Assembly (NCBI RefSeq): GCF_018604545.1 | Contig: NZ_CP075896.1 | Span: 806,001 to 870,000, forward strand | Direction: 5' to 3' | Length of the DNA stretch: 64,000 nt | DNA from: Streptomyces koelreuteriae | GTDB lineage: Bacteria > Actinomycetota > Actinomycetes > Streptomycetales > Streptomycetaceae | Notes under the pieces: generated by a model | What the model was told of the DNA's origin: nothing | Databases searched by the model: none | The model's input: only the letters and a program-made list of their open reading frames with translations | Shown: positions 18,690-27,334 of the stretch, in pieces | How positions within the stretch are numbered: the stretch's first letter is position 1 | Layout of the letters: the number at the start of each line of letters is the position of its first letter | Position numbers and translations under genes: made by a program

Positions 18690-20966
18690 GTGGCCGCAAA
18701 CAGCGCAGACACCTGGTACAGCAACCCCTTCCCGCTGGTGCCGGTCGTGCGGCTCGGCCCGTCGGCAGACCTGGGTGAGGCACCGGTCGAGGCCGCCGAC
18801 TCGGGCAACGCCCATGTCTCCACGCCGTTCCTCGAGGATCTCGAGTACCTGGTGCGCGACTACCTCCGGGACCGGCCCCGAGGCCGCCGGCGCGGCCGGG
18901 CGATCGCCGTGGTGGGAGAGTTCGGCCTGGGCAAGAGCCACGCGGCGCGCGAGGTCTGCAACGCGCTCGCCCGCCCGGACGGCCCGGCGATGTGGATCGT
19001 CGACGAACCCGTGCAGGACTTCGGCCGCATGTACCGCGACCGGCTGCGCGGCCCGGCGGACACCCCGGAGGGCAAGGCCGCGTTCGAGGAACTCGTCCGG
19101 GACTACTACGCGCACGTGACGGCGGCCCGGGTCGGCGAGCGGAGTTCCGATACACGGCCGGGCCGGCCGGACGACATCCCGCTCGGCGACATCGCCCTCG
19201 ACGACATCGCCACCGGGCTGCGCGACCGCGTCCTGGACCCGGACAAGGTCGTCTCCGCCCTGCGCTACGACCCCGAGGTGATGCACGCCGATCTGCGGGT
19301 CACCCTCAGCGAGGTCACGGAGCACAGGAGGTTCGCCACCGCGTTCGCCCTGCTGCAGGACCCCCGGTTCAGTTCGATGGTCTGGGCGTGGCTGACCGGT
19401 GACGAGCCCGCCCCGCAGCTGAGGGAACGCGGCATCAAGGACGCCGTCACCGGCATCGACCCGGTCTTCGACGCGCTGGCCGTCCAGGGCTTCCTGCACG
19501 GCCGGTTCGACAAGCCGTACGTTCTGCTGATCGACTCGCTGGAGAAGGTGCTGGACTGGCCGGAGGACTCCCGGCGTACGTTCGTCGATGCCTTCGAGCG
19601 CCTGGTCAACGTGTATGTGAGCCAGGGGGGCCTGCTGGTGTTCTGCACGTCGCCCAGCGGGCTCAACGCGTTCCGCCCGAGCCTGCACGAGCGGGTGGTG
19701 CAGCTGTGGCCGACCCGCTTCACCTCGGAGCTGACGGCGGATCTGGTCGCCGAGTACGTCGGTTCGGGTGCCCGTCCGGACGCCGTCCAGGGAACGGGCT
19801 CGATCGAGCGGTGGCCCGCGCCCTTCGGTTCCGAGTCGGTCGCGATCCTCCAGGAACTCACCGGCGGGGTGCCCCGGGAGATCCTCAAGACCTGCCACCG
19901 GGCCTGGCAGTTGAGCGGGGACGGCGGCGGCACGGTCCGGGAGGTGACCCCCGCGACCGTACTGCGGGCCGTGCGCGCTCTGCACGGCAACGTCTCCGAG
20001 GAACAGGTGCTCTCCACGATCCACGACGCGGTGGCCGTGGGACAGTGGCGCATCGCCTCGGTCGACCCGGTCCCGGCGCGGGGGCCCGCCGCCGACGGGC
20101 CGCTGGTGGTGGCGTACTGGCTGGAGCCCTTCCCGAACGCCTACATCGCCATCGTGGTCACCTCGTCGGTGCTGGTCGCGGACGACCAGGAGCGCATCAC
20201 CGCGCGCGTCCGGGCGCTGCGCGGCACACTCCATCCGGCCCGGGCCGAGGTGCTGCTGGTGGTCAACGGCCATGTGTCGCGGACCATGCGGGACCGGCTG
20301 GCGCGCTCGCTCGGATCGCAGCCCCTGCTGTACCGCCCGGGTGACTTCGAGCAGGCCGTGAACGAGGCCTTGGACCGGCTGCGCGCCCGGCTCACGGAAC
20401 TCCGCAAGGAGGCCGATCTCGCGGAGCTGACCAGCGAGTTGCGCGGCGCGCTCGGCGAGCACAGTTCCCAACTGGGCTTGCTGCGCCGGACGGTGAGCGA
20501 TCTGGCCCGGCGTGATCTGGTCGCGGCGGCGCCCGGCCCGGCGCGCACGGCGCTGCCGGACCCGGTCGAGGGCCGGTTCGAGGAGGTGTTCTCCCTCCTC
20601 GACGCGGCCGTGGAACGGCTGGCCGGCGGTTCGTCCGGGGCCGGTCCGGACGGGAGCCCGTCCCTGCGGGCGGGTCGGGCCGATCTGGCGGCGCTGGGCT
20701 GCGCCACCTTGGTCCGGCAGCTCACGGAGAGGTTCCGCGCGGGCGCCGACGCCTGGTTCCGCGCCGCCTCGTCCGGAGTGCGGTCCGAGGAGCAGTGGGC
20801 GGGGCTGCGCCGGGTCTGCCGGGAGTACGAGACGGCGGTCGAGGTGCTGCCCGTGCAGTCCCTCGGCGTTTCCGGCCCGGTCCATCGGCCGACCGCGGCG
20901 CGCGCGGTGGAGGCGCTCGCCGACGAGGTCTGGGGCGGGCTGGTCAGCGCGGTGCGGGCTCCGTGA
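18690..20966 (+). CDS. Large P-loop NTPase, possible STAND-type conflict protein
   Basis: 758 aa. Walker A GEFGLGKSH at about 76-84 and a Walker B-like PYVLLIDSLEKVLDW near 275 define an N-terminal NTPase domain. A winged-helix-like segment (LQELTGGVPREILKTCHRAW) follows. Around residues 470-570 an alpha/beta unit (AEVLLVVNGHVSRTMRDRLA ... PGDFEQAVNEAL) faintly recalls the end of Mrr-like restriction endonuclease folds; this is a weak inference. The C-terminal 170 residues are helical. GTG 18690 follows AAGGAG. Its last 23 bases overlap the convergent 331-aa gene. Confidence 0.8.
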   Translation: MAANSADTWYSNPFPLVPVVRLGPSADLGEAPVEAADSGNAHVSTPFLEDLEYLVRDYLRDRPRGRRRGRAIAVVGEFGLGKSHAAREVCNALARPDGPAMWIVDEPVQDFGRMYRDRLRGPADTPEGKAAFEELVRDYYAHVTAARVGERSSDTRPGRPDDIPLGDIALDDIATGLRDRVLDPDKVVSALRYDPEVMHADLRVTLSEVTEHRRFATAFALLQDPRFSSMVWAWLTGDEPAPQLRERGIKDAVTGIDPVFDALAVQGFLHGRFDKPYVLLIDSLEKVLDWPEDSRRTFVDAFERLVNVYVSQGGLLVFCTSPSGLNAFRPSLHERVVQLWPTRFTSELTADLVAEYVGSGARPDAVQGTGSIERWPAPFGSESVAILQELTGGVPREILKTCHRAWQLSGDGGGTVREVTPATVLRAVRALHGNVSEEQVLSTIHDAVAVGQWRIASVDPVPARGPAADGPLVVAYWLEPFPNAYIAIVVTSSVLVADDQERITARVRALRGTLHPARAEVLLVVNGHVSRTMRDRLARSLGSQPLLYRPGDFEQAVNEALDRLRARLTELRKEADLAELTSELRGALGEHSSQLGLLRRTVSDLARRDLVAAAPGPARTALPDPVEGRFEEVFSLLDAAVERLAGGSSGAGPDGSPSLRAGRADLAALGCATLVRQLTERFRAGADAWFRAASSGVRSEEQWAGLRRVCREYETAVEVLPVQSLGVSGPVHRPTAARAVEALADEVWGGLVSAVRAP

Positions 20967-21939
20967 TCTCGCGCAGGACGTCCGCCAGTCGATGGAGCCG
21001 GCTCTCCGCGTGGGCGACCTGCCGCTGGTCCAGCGTCACCCCGAGGACGTAGTCCCGCGGCGACAGCCAGATCACGTACACGGCGCCCTCCTGGACGTCC
21101 AGGACGAGGCGGTCGGCGGGCGGCTGCACCACCAGCCGCAGCGCGTCGGTGAGCCGGGCGAGATGGCCGCGCAGGCTCTGGGCGAGGTCGCGGTACCCGG
21201 TGCGGCGTGAGCGCACGCTGGTCTCCAGGAAGCGCGGGCCGAGTTCGGCGTTCTCGAAGACGTCGCCCGCGCAGACGAGTTTCCAGTCCTGGTAGAAGGC
21301 GGCGTAGTGCAGGTCGAGGGTGTTGACGTGGCCGCCCCACAGGGCCCGCAGCCGCATCTCGGTCAGGTTCTCGTAGGCGGCGGCCGCCGTCCCGAAGTCG
21401 ATGCGCAGTTTCCCCTTGTGTTCCGGCAGGGGGTCCGGGGGGTCCGTCAGGCCGCCGGGCAGTTCGTCGGGCAGATGGTGCACCTGGGTGCGGATGGTGG
21501 AGACGAGGGTGTTCATGGCCTCATCGGCGGCGGGCATCCCGCCGGGCGTGTCGGTGAGCGCTGCCAGGTACTCCCCCGGTTTGACGCGACCGCCCCACAG
21601 TCCGCCGCGCGCGCCTGCGACCACGACGCGCATCAGCTCGCCGGTGCCCAGGGGCCGCATCAGCGCGCCCAGGTCCTGGGTGCACAGCAGGAGCCGACTG
21701 CCGGGCAAAGCCTCGTTGGCGATGTCCTCGCCGGCGACGGTGACCAGGCCGGCCAGCGGGGCGCAGTCGGTTCTGCGGACGAGGAAGTCGATGATTCCGT
21801 TGCTGTAGTGGGCCACCGACCGCAGAGCGGGAACGCCGACGAAGGCCCCTTGGCACAGCTCTGTTATTCGGCCGTGGCCCTCCGGGAACCAGTGGGACTC
21901 GGTGAAGAGCTCGGTCTCCGGGTGCGGGGCTGCTGCCAC
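20944..21939 (-). CDS. Uncharacterised 331-aa protein beside the Fxs genes
   Basis: No family recognised. Soluble, mixed alpha/beta, no signal peptide. The first part (ELFTESHWFPEGHGRITELCQ ...) and the last 60 residues (LDVQEGAVYVIWLSPRDYVLGVTL) look like two small domains; the latter has the alternating strand pattern of roadblock or profilin-like folds, which is only an impression. GTG 21939 follows AAGGTGAG. It sits 17 bases downstream of fxsT on the same strand, so it is probably in the fxsA-fxsT transcription unit, and its 3' end overlaps the NTPase gene. Confidence 0.75.
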   Translation of the reverse strand: MAAAPHPETELFTESHWFPEGHGRITELCQGAFVGVPALRSVAHYSNGIIDFLVRRTDCAPLAGLVTVAGEDIANEALPGSRLLLCTQDLGALMRPLGTGELMRVVVAGARGGLWGGRVKPGEYLAALTDTPGGMPAADEAMNTLVSTIRTQVHHLPDELPGGLTDPPDPLPEHKGKLRIDFGTAAAAYENLTEMRLRALWGGHVNTLDLHYAAFYQDWKLVCAGDVFENAELGPRFLETSVRSRRTGYRDLAQSLRGHLARLTDALRLVVQPPADRLVLDVQEGAVYVIWLSPRDYVLGVTLDQRQVAHAESRLHRLADVLREITEPAPR

Positions 21940-21955
21940 GTACGCTCACCTTTCC

Positions 21956-24900
21956 CTAGATTCCGGGCAGTTCCAGATCGATGTCGAAGTCCCTGGCGGG
22001 TGCCGTGCGGGCGGTGGCGCGGGAGGTGAGCCAGGCCAAGTGCGCGCTCACCCTTCGGCCATCGGGGCGATGCCCCATGTCCAGGTCCCGCAAACGGCGC
22101 AGGGCGCCCTCGGCGAGTCCGGCCGCCTCGGACGGGCGCCCGGCCGCGGCCAGGGTGGCGGCGAGGGAGTTCTCCGCGGCGGAAACCCAGGGGTGGCTGT
22201 CGCCGAGCCGGTCCTCCAGGAGGTGCAGAGCGGCCCTGCCGGTGGTCTCGGACTCGTCGACGGCGCCGGTGGCCCGTAGATACACGGCGTGCCGGACCCC
22301 GGCCAGTCCGGCGTAGGGGTGCCAGGCGCCGAGGGTGTTCTCCAGGGCGTGGCCGCACTGGCGGGCCTCGTGTTCGGCCTCGTCGTGCTTGCCGAGCGCG
22401 TGCAGGTCGGCGGCCAGGCTGAAGCGGCAGCGCAGGGTGTCCAGGTGGTCGGCGCCGAACCGGCCGGTGGCTTCGGCGAGCACCCGCCGGTCGCGCTCCA
22501 GGGCCTTCTCGTAGCCGTAGACCCGCTCGTGCGGGCGGGCGGAGTTGTAGGTGATGCGGCGTTCGCTGACGGCCAGGCCGAGTTCGATGCTCAGCCGGGT
22601 GCCGGTCGCGATGTCGCCGTGCCGGTGGAGCCATTGCCGCAGCAGGTCCTGGGACTCCGCGTCGCGGCCCAGTGTGCGGTAGACCCAGGCGAGCAGGTCG
22701 GCGGAGCGCCAGACGGCCGGGTCGTCCTCGCCGCCGATGGCCTGGCGGTAGCGGAACCGGGCGAGGAGCCGGGCCAGCGAGTCGGGGGCCCGGCCGCTCA
22801 GCGCCTCCGTGAACGCGAGGTTGTGCTCGGCCTGCACGGTCGCGCGGTGCCGCGGTCCGAGCAGCAGCGTGAGGCCCTCCAGCACCGGCCGGGCCTGGAA
22901 GAGCGCGTCGGAGAACCGGCCGAGGGAGCGCAGCACGGCGCCGTAGGAGTCGGCCGACAGCAGTGTCCTCGGGTGCAGGGGGCCGAGCAGTCTGCGGTGG
23001 CCGCGCAGGGCCTGTTCGGAGAGCTGGCGGGCCTGTTCGTAGGCACCGTCGAGGCGGTGGGCGCGGGCGGTGAGGTTGAGCAGGCGCAGATATTCGGGTG
23101 ACGGGTCGTCGCCCTGCGGGCTCCAGGCCTCCCGCGCGCGCTCGGAGATGTCGAGCAGCCGGGCCAGGTCGGCGGTCTCCCCGCGCTGGCTCAGGGCGTT
23201 GAGATGGCGCAGCATGGACCGCCGGACGCGGGGGCGGTCGTCCTCCCACAGGCGCAGCGAGTACACCTCGCGTGCCCAGTCGGCGGACAGGCCGCGGTTC
23301 TCGTCCGGGGTGAACTCGGCGAGGGTGCCGCGCAGCACCTGCTCGATGCGGGCGCGCTCGGCCGGTTCCATGTCGTCGCGGACGGCGTCCCGTACGGCGT
23401 GGTGCTGTCCGAGGGGCTGGTCGGGCCGGTCGAAGTCGACCTCCAGCAGGCCGACCCGGGACAGTGCCCACAGGGCGACGCTCACCATGTGCTCGTCGGG
23501 CAGCCGGGCGTCGGCCGGCGTGCGGTGCGCGCCAGGGTCCGGGGCCGTCGCGTCGTCGCGGGCCAGTTCGGCGAGGATGTGTCGCGACCTGAGCAGTTCG
23601 AGCCCCATGCCCCGGCCGGTGAGCAGCGAGGCCGCGTTCAGCAGCCAGCCGAGGGCGTCGCTGGTGCGGCTCTCGGCGCGCCAGGCGGCGGCGCCCGGGG
23701 TGTGCAGCACGGTCTGCCGGGCGACGCGCACCATGACCGTCACGGGCGGGGCCGCGCCGTCCCGTTCGAGGAGGGCGGCCTGGGCCGTGCGGTACTCGGC
23801 GAGGAGGTGGGCGACGGCGGCGCGGGCCGCGGTCCGGTCGCCCATGCTGTCGTCGCGCCGGTGAGCCGCGGCGCGCTCGGCGAGGCAGAGGGCGGCGATA
23901 CGCACGGCGAGCGGGACGAAGCCGAGGACCTGCCCGACCCGCTGGGCCTGCTCCTCGTCGATCTCCGCGAGGCTTTCGCCGAGGACGGCCCGGCATTCGG
24001 CCGGCGACATGGACGGCAGCGCGAAGGCCGCCATGTCCCCCGCGGCGGGGGCGGTGCGGCTGGTGATGAGGACGTGCCCGCGGGTGTGGGGCGTGGGCAG
24101 CAGCTCCCGCAGTCCGTCGGGGGACTCGGCCCCGTCGTAGACGAGCAGCCAGCTCTGTGTGTCGGCGCGGGCGAGGTGGTCGAGGAGCGCCGGGGAGGCG
24201 CCGTCCCCGGTGGTGACCAGGTCCAGCCGGCCGGCGAGCCGGTTCAGTCCGCGGCGGGCGCGGGGGATCTCCCAGGAGCGCACCCACCACACCACGTCGT
24301 AGGCGGAGCCGAAGCGGTGGCACAGCTCCCGTACGGTCTCGCTCTTGCCCCAGCCGCTCGCGCCGTGCACGACCAGCGGGGTGTGGTCCCGGCCGGCGGT
24401 GTGCAGTTCCTCCAGGAGGTTCCCGAGGACGTCGTCCCTGCCGACGAAGCCGCTGTAGCGGGGGGCCACGTTGGTGACGGCGGGCAGTCGCGGGAAGCGC
24501 GCGCCGGGCGGGCCGTCCGCCGGGGGCGGGGCGCCGAGACCGAGGCCGGCGTACAGCCGCCGCACGGCCTCGTCCTCGTCGGTTCCGCGCAGGTCGATGC
24601 GCTCGTGGTGGGCGGCGCCCGCGTCCGGGAAGGGCTCGTCGGCGAGGACGATCCGCACGTCGGGGTGGGACAGCGCGGCGAGCTGGGCCAGTGCCGCGTG
24701 GTCCATGTCCGCCGGGGAGAGGAACAGCAGCGCCGTGCCGGGGGCCGGACGGTCGCCGGAGTAGGCGTCCTGGGCGCGCAGTTCGGTGCGGATGCCGCCG
24801 CGCCGGAACTGGTCCTCCAGCCAGGCCGCCCAGGGGGCGTGGCGCTGGGAGTGGACGAGGGTGACCCGGCCGAGCGGCACCGGCCGCCGGTTGCGGAGCC

Positions 24901-25582
24901 AGTCGGCGAGCCGTTCGTAGTAGGGGCGCAGCCCGGTCACGGAGCCCTCGGGCTCGCTCTCGACGGCGAGTTGCCGGGTGTCCAGGTAGAGCGGGTGGTA
25001 CGGGATCTCCAGGAAGGCGACCTCGGAGGTGCGGGAGCCGCGCGAGAGGGGGCCGAACTTGCCACGGACGCGTTCGCGGGCGCCGCGCAGCCGGTCGTGC
25101 GACTCGACGTTGCTCTTCAGGCCGAGGGCCATCAGCCGTACGGGCCGGTCGGCGCGGCCGCCGCTGAGCTGCTCGGCGAGGGCGGCGGCGCCGTCGATGG
25201 ACCAGGCGGTCATGGCGAAGCAGAGGACCAGCGAGTCGGCCAGGGAGCCGAGCCTGCCCTCGGGCGGCGCGCCGGGCGAGTCGGGCAGCGGGGCCTCGAC
25301 GAGGACGTGGTCGTGGCGCAGGGCCTCGGGGTCCGAGGCGAGGGCGAGGAGGGACGCCGCGTCCGGGCGGGCGACGGAGGCGATCCGGCCGGGCACCGGC
25401 TCGGGCACGGGCGCTCCCGCCGGGGCGCCGGTGGCCCTGCCGTCCACGATGAGCACGCTGCGATTGCCCGCCGCCAGCAGGTCGGCGACGTTGCGTACGG
25501 TCGTGCTGACGCCGAGGTTCTCCGCGGTGGAGCAGAAGAGGGCGAACCGTCCCGAGCGGTCGGCTGCGTGGGTGTCGGGCAT
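21956..25582 (-). CDS. fxsT: FxsT-type protein: degenerate ParA-like, TIR-like, NB-ARC and TPR domains
   Basis: 1208-aa multidomain protein matching the FxSxx-COOH system tetratricopeptide proteins. Residues about 10-200 resemble a MinD/ParA fold (ALFCSTAENLGVSTTVRNVA ... VLIVDGRA) but the P-loop Lys is gone. Residues about 238-350 look TIR-like (RVTLVHSQRHAPWAAWLEDQF ... ALLFLSPADMDH). An NB-ARC ATPase starts at FVGRDDVL with Walker A GASGWGKS near 407. TPR repeats run from about 800 to the C-terminus, which ends FDIDLELPGI. ATG 25582 follows GCGGAG. Presumably a sensor for the modified FxsA peptide. Confidence 0.88.
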   Translation of the reverse strand: MPDTHAADRSGRFALFCSTAENLGVSTTVRNVADLLAAGNRSVLIVDGRATGAPAGAPVPEPVPGRIASVARPDAASLLALASDPEALRHDHVLVEAPLPDSPGAPPEGRLGSLADSLVLCFAMTAWSIDGAAALAEQLSGGRADRPVRLMALGLKSNVESHDRLRGARERVRGKFGPLSRGSRTSEVAFLEIPYHPLYLDTRQLAVESEPEGSVTGLRPYYERLADWLRNRRPVPLGRVTLVHSQRHAPWAAWLEDQFRRGGIRTELRAQDAYSGDRPAPGTALLFLSPADMDHAALAQLAALSHPDVRIVLADEPFPDAGAAHHERIDLRGTDEDEAVRRLYAGLGLGAPPPADGPPGARFPRLPAVTNVAPRYSGFVGRDDVLGNLLEELHTAGRDHTPLVVHGASGWGKSETVRELCHRFGSAYDVVWWVRSWEIPRARRGLNRLAGRLDLVTTGDGASPALLDHLARADTQSWLLVYDGAESPDGLRELLPTPHTRGHVLITSRTAPAAGDMAAFALPSMSPAECRAVLGESLAEIDEEQAQRVGQVLGFVPLAVRIAALCLAERAAAHRRDDSMGDRTAARAAVAHLLAEYRTAQAALLERDGAAPPVTVMVRVARQTVLHTPGAAAWRAESRTSDALGWLLNAASLLTGRGMGLELLRSRHILAELARDDATAPDPGAHRTPADARLPDEHMVSVALWALSRVGLLEVDFDRPDQPLGQHHAVRDAVRDDMEPAERARIEQVLRGTLAEFTPDENRGLSADWAREVYSLRLWEDDRPRVRRSMLRHLNALSQRGETADLARLLDISERAREAWSPQGDDPSPEYLRLLNLTARAHRLDGAYEQARQLSEQALRGHRRLLGPLHPRTLLSADSYGAVLRSLGRFSDALFQARPVLEGLTLLLGPRHRATVQAEHNLAFTEALSGRAPDSLARLLARFRYRQAIGGEDDPAVWRSADLLAWVYRTLGRDAESQDLLRQWLHRHGDIATGTRLSIELGLAVSERRITYNSARPHERVYGYEKALERDRRVLAEATGRFGADHLDTLRCRFSLAADLHALGKHDEAEHEARQCGHALENTLGAWHPYAGLAGVRHAVYLRATGAVDESETTGRAALHLLEDRLGDSHPWVSAAENSLAATLAAAGRPSEAAGLAEGALRRLRDLDMGHRPDGRRVSAHLAWLTSRATARTAPARDFDIDLELPGI

Positions 25583-25707
25583 GGCCACTCCGCTTCGGAC
25601 GGCAGGTGCTGGACGGTGGTGCACGACAGTCAGGGACGGTCATTATAGGGCGGGTTGCCCCTGATCAGGTGGTTTCGCGCGACGGCGGCGTCGCCACGCG
25701 GCGCCGG

Positions 25708-25902
25708 TCACTGGCTCTCGCTGAACCCGGTGACGAAGGGATCTCCCGCCGTGCGCCCGGTGCGCAGCCGGCGCAGGGTCTCCCCGAGCACGGAGGGCGG
25801 CAGTGCGGCGAGGTCGTCCAGCGGCACGTCGGTGAGGTCCAGCACGACGGACTCCAGGGTGTCCTCGCCCCGCTCGGCGCCCGCTTCCTCGAGCTCTGCC
25901 AT
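25708..25902 (-). CDS. fxsA: FxSxx-COOH-type RiPP precursor peptide with atypical C-terminus
   Basis: 64-aa acidic precursor with the family leader pattern (VVLDLTDVPLDDLAALPPSVLGETLRRL). The family usually ends Phe-x-Ser-x-x; this one ends FVTGFSESQ, so the final Phe is followed by Ser-Glu-Ser-Gln and the residue at Phe+2 is Glu. FVT just before gives a second possible three-residue site. ATG 25902 has GGAGG seven bases upstream. It is divergent from fxsB, the radical SAM enzyme expected to install a Phe side-chain crosslink, and upstream of fxsT. Confidence 0.85.
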   Translation of the reverse strand: MAELEEAGAERGEDTLESVVLDLTDVPLDDLAALPPSVLGETLRRLRTGRTAGDPFVTGFSESQ

Positions 25903-26006
25903 GGCTCATCCTCCGCGGCTCGTGTCCAGTGTTGACGTCCCCACGGGGTGGCTCGCGAAACCGGCTACTTTCGGGCGGGGGCCGCGGGGACGACGGAATT
26001 GCGATG

Positions 26007-26035
26007 TTGACGGTCTGTCACCGGCACCGAATACT
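26007..26035 (+). promoter_or_regulatory. Candidate vegetative promoter of fxsB
   Basis: TTGACG (26007-26012) and AATACT (26030-26035) are separated by 17 bases, close to the Streptomyces HrdB consensus, 66 bases before the fxsB start. Confidence 0.5.
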
Positions 26036-26101
26036 GGGCCAAATGGCGTGGCCGGCCAGGTGAACACCCGGGCCGGCTGGCATGCGAACCGGGGGGTACG
26101 T

Positions 26102-27334
26102 ATGAATCGACTGCGCCATGCGGAGCCGCCGTGGCCGGTCGCGGACGACGTCGTGGCGAGGGAAGCCGCCGGATGGGTGCCCGCCCCGTTCCACTCCTTC
26201 GTACTGAAGATGCACAGCCGCTGCGACCTCGCCTGCCGCTACTGCTACATGTACCGCTCGCACGACACGAGTTGGCGCGAGCAGCCGCGGGTCATGGCGC
26301 CGGACGTCCTCGACCGTACGGCCGAGCGCATCGCCGGGCATCTGGCGGCGCACCGCGTGCGCGAGGCCGGGGTGGTGCTGCACGGGGGCGAGCCCCTGCT
26401 CGCCGGGGAGGCCGCGCTCGGCCGCGCCGCCTCGGTCCTGCGTTCCGCCGTCGGCCCCGGGGTGCGGCTGCACCTCGCGCTGCAGACCAACGGCGTACGG
26501 CTGACCGAGCGCTGGCTCGACCTGTGCGCGGCGCACGGCATCCGGGTCTCGGTCAGTCTGGACGGCGACCGCGCGGCTCATGACCGGCACCGGCGCGGCG
26601 CCGACGGGCGCGGCAGCCACGCCCGGGTCGCCGCCGCCCTGCACCGGCTGGCCGACGGGCCGCACCGCGAGCTGTTCGCGGGCCTGTTGTGCACCATCGA
26701 CCTGCGCAACGATCCGGTGCGCTGCTACGAGCATCTGCTGACGTACCGGCCGCCCGCGGTGGACTTCCTGCTGCCGCAGGGCAACTGGCACACTCCCCCG
26801 CCGGGACTGCGGCCCGGCCTGCCCGGCACGCCGTACGCGGACTGGCTGTGGCGGGTGTTCGAACGGTGGTACGGGGCCAGTCGGCGGGAGACCCGGGTGC
26901 GGCTGCTCGAGGACATGATGGCGCTGCTGCTGGGCGGCGCCCCGGAGACGGAGGCGCTGGGGCTGGCCCCGGTGCGGTACGCCGTGGTGGAGACGGACGG
27001 CTCCCTCGCCCAGGACGACACGCTGCGCACCGCCTATCACGGCGCCGCGCGGACGGGCCTGCACGTGGGGCGGGACTCCTTCGACGCGCTGCTGCGCCAT
27101 CCGGGTGTGGCGGCCCGCCAGTGGGGCGCCGACGGACTGTCCGCGCAGTGCCGCGACTGCCGGCTGCTGCGGGTGTGCGGGGGCGGCCACTACGCCAACC
27201 GCTACCGGCCGGCCACCGGGTTCGCCAACCCCAGTGTCTACTGCGCCGATCTGACCGCCCTGATCGACCGGGTCAGGGAGCGGCTGGCCGGAGACCTGGA
27301 CCGGCTGCGCGGCACCCCGGCGGAAGCCGCATGA
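26102..27334 (+). CDS. fxsB: Radical SAM/SPASM cyclophane-forming peptide maturase
   Basis: 410-aa radical SAM enzyme predicted to crosslink the Phe side chain of FxsA to a nearby residue. The cluster-binding motif is CDLACRYC (CxxxCxxC) near residue 40, with GGEPLL and LQTNG further on. A SPASM-like Cys set follows near the C-terminus (CRDCRLLRVCGGGHYANRY ... VYC) and would hold auxiliary iron-sulfur clusters. ATG 26102 is preceded by GGGGGG. Its TGA overlaps the ATG of the HExxH gene, so the two are coupled. Confidence 0.92.
   Translation: MNRLRHAEPPWPVADDVVAREAAGWVPAPFHSFVLKMHSRCDLACRYCYMYRSHDTSWREQPRVMAPDVLDRTAERIAGHLAAHRVREAGVVLHGGEPLLAGEAALGRAASVLRSAVGPGVRLHLALQTNGVRLTERWLDLCAAHGIRVSVSLDGDRAAHDRHRRGADGRGSHARVAAALHRLADGPHRELFAGLLCTIDLRNDPVRCYEHLLTYRPPAVDFLLPQGNWHTPPPGLRPGLPGTPYADWLWRVFERWYGASRRETRVRLLEDMMALLLGGAPETEALGLAPVRYAVVETDGSLAQDDTLRTAYHGAARTGLHVGRDSFDALLRHPGVAARQWGADGLSAQCRDCRLLRVCGGGHYANRYRPATGFANPSVYCADLTALIDRVRERLAGDLDRLRGTPAEAA

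Noticed and set aside
13692..20885. A 2397-codon open frame on the minus strand
   Set aside because: It is opposite to five genes with clear families or domains, is rich in Arg/Gly/Pro/His repeats and shows no domain. Long antisense frames are normal in 72% GC DNA.
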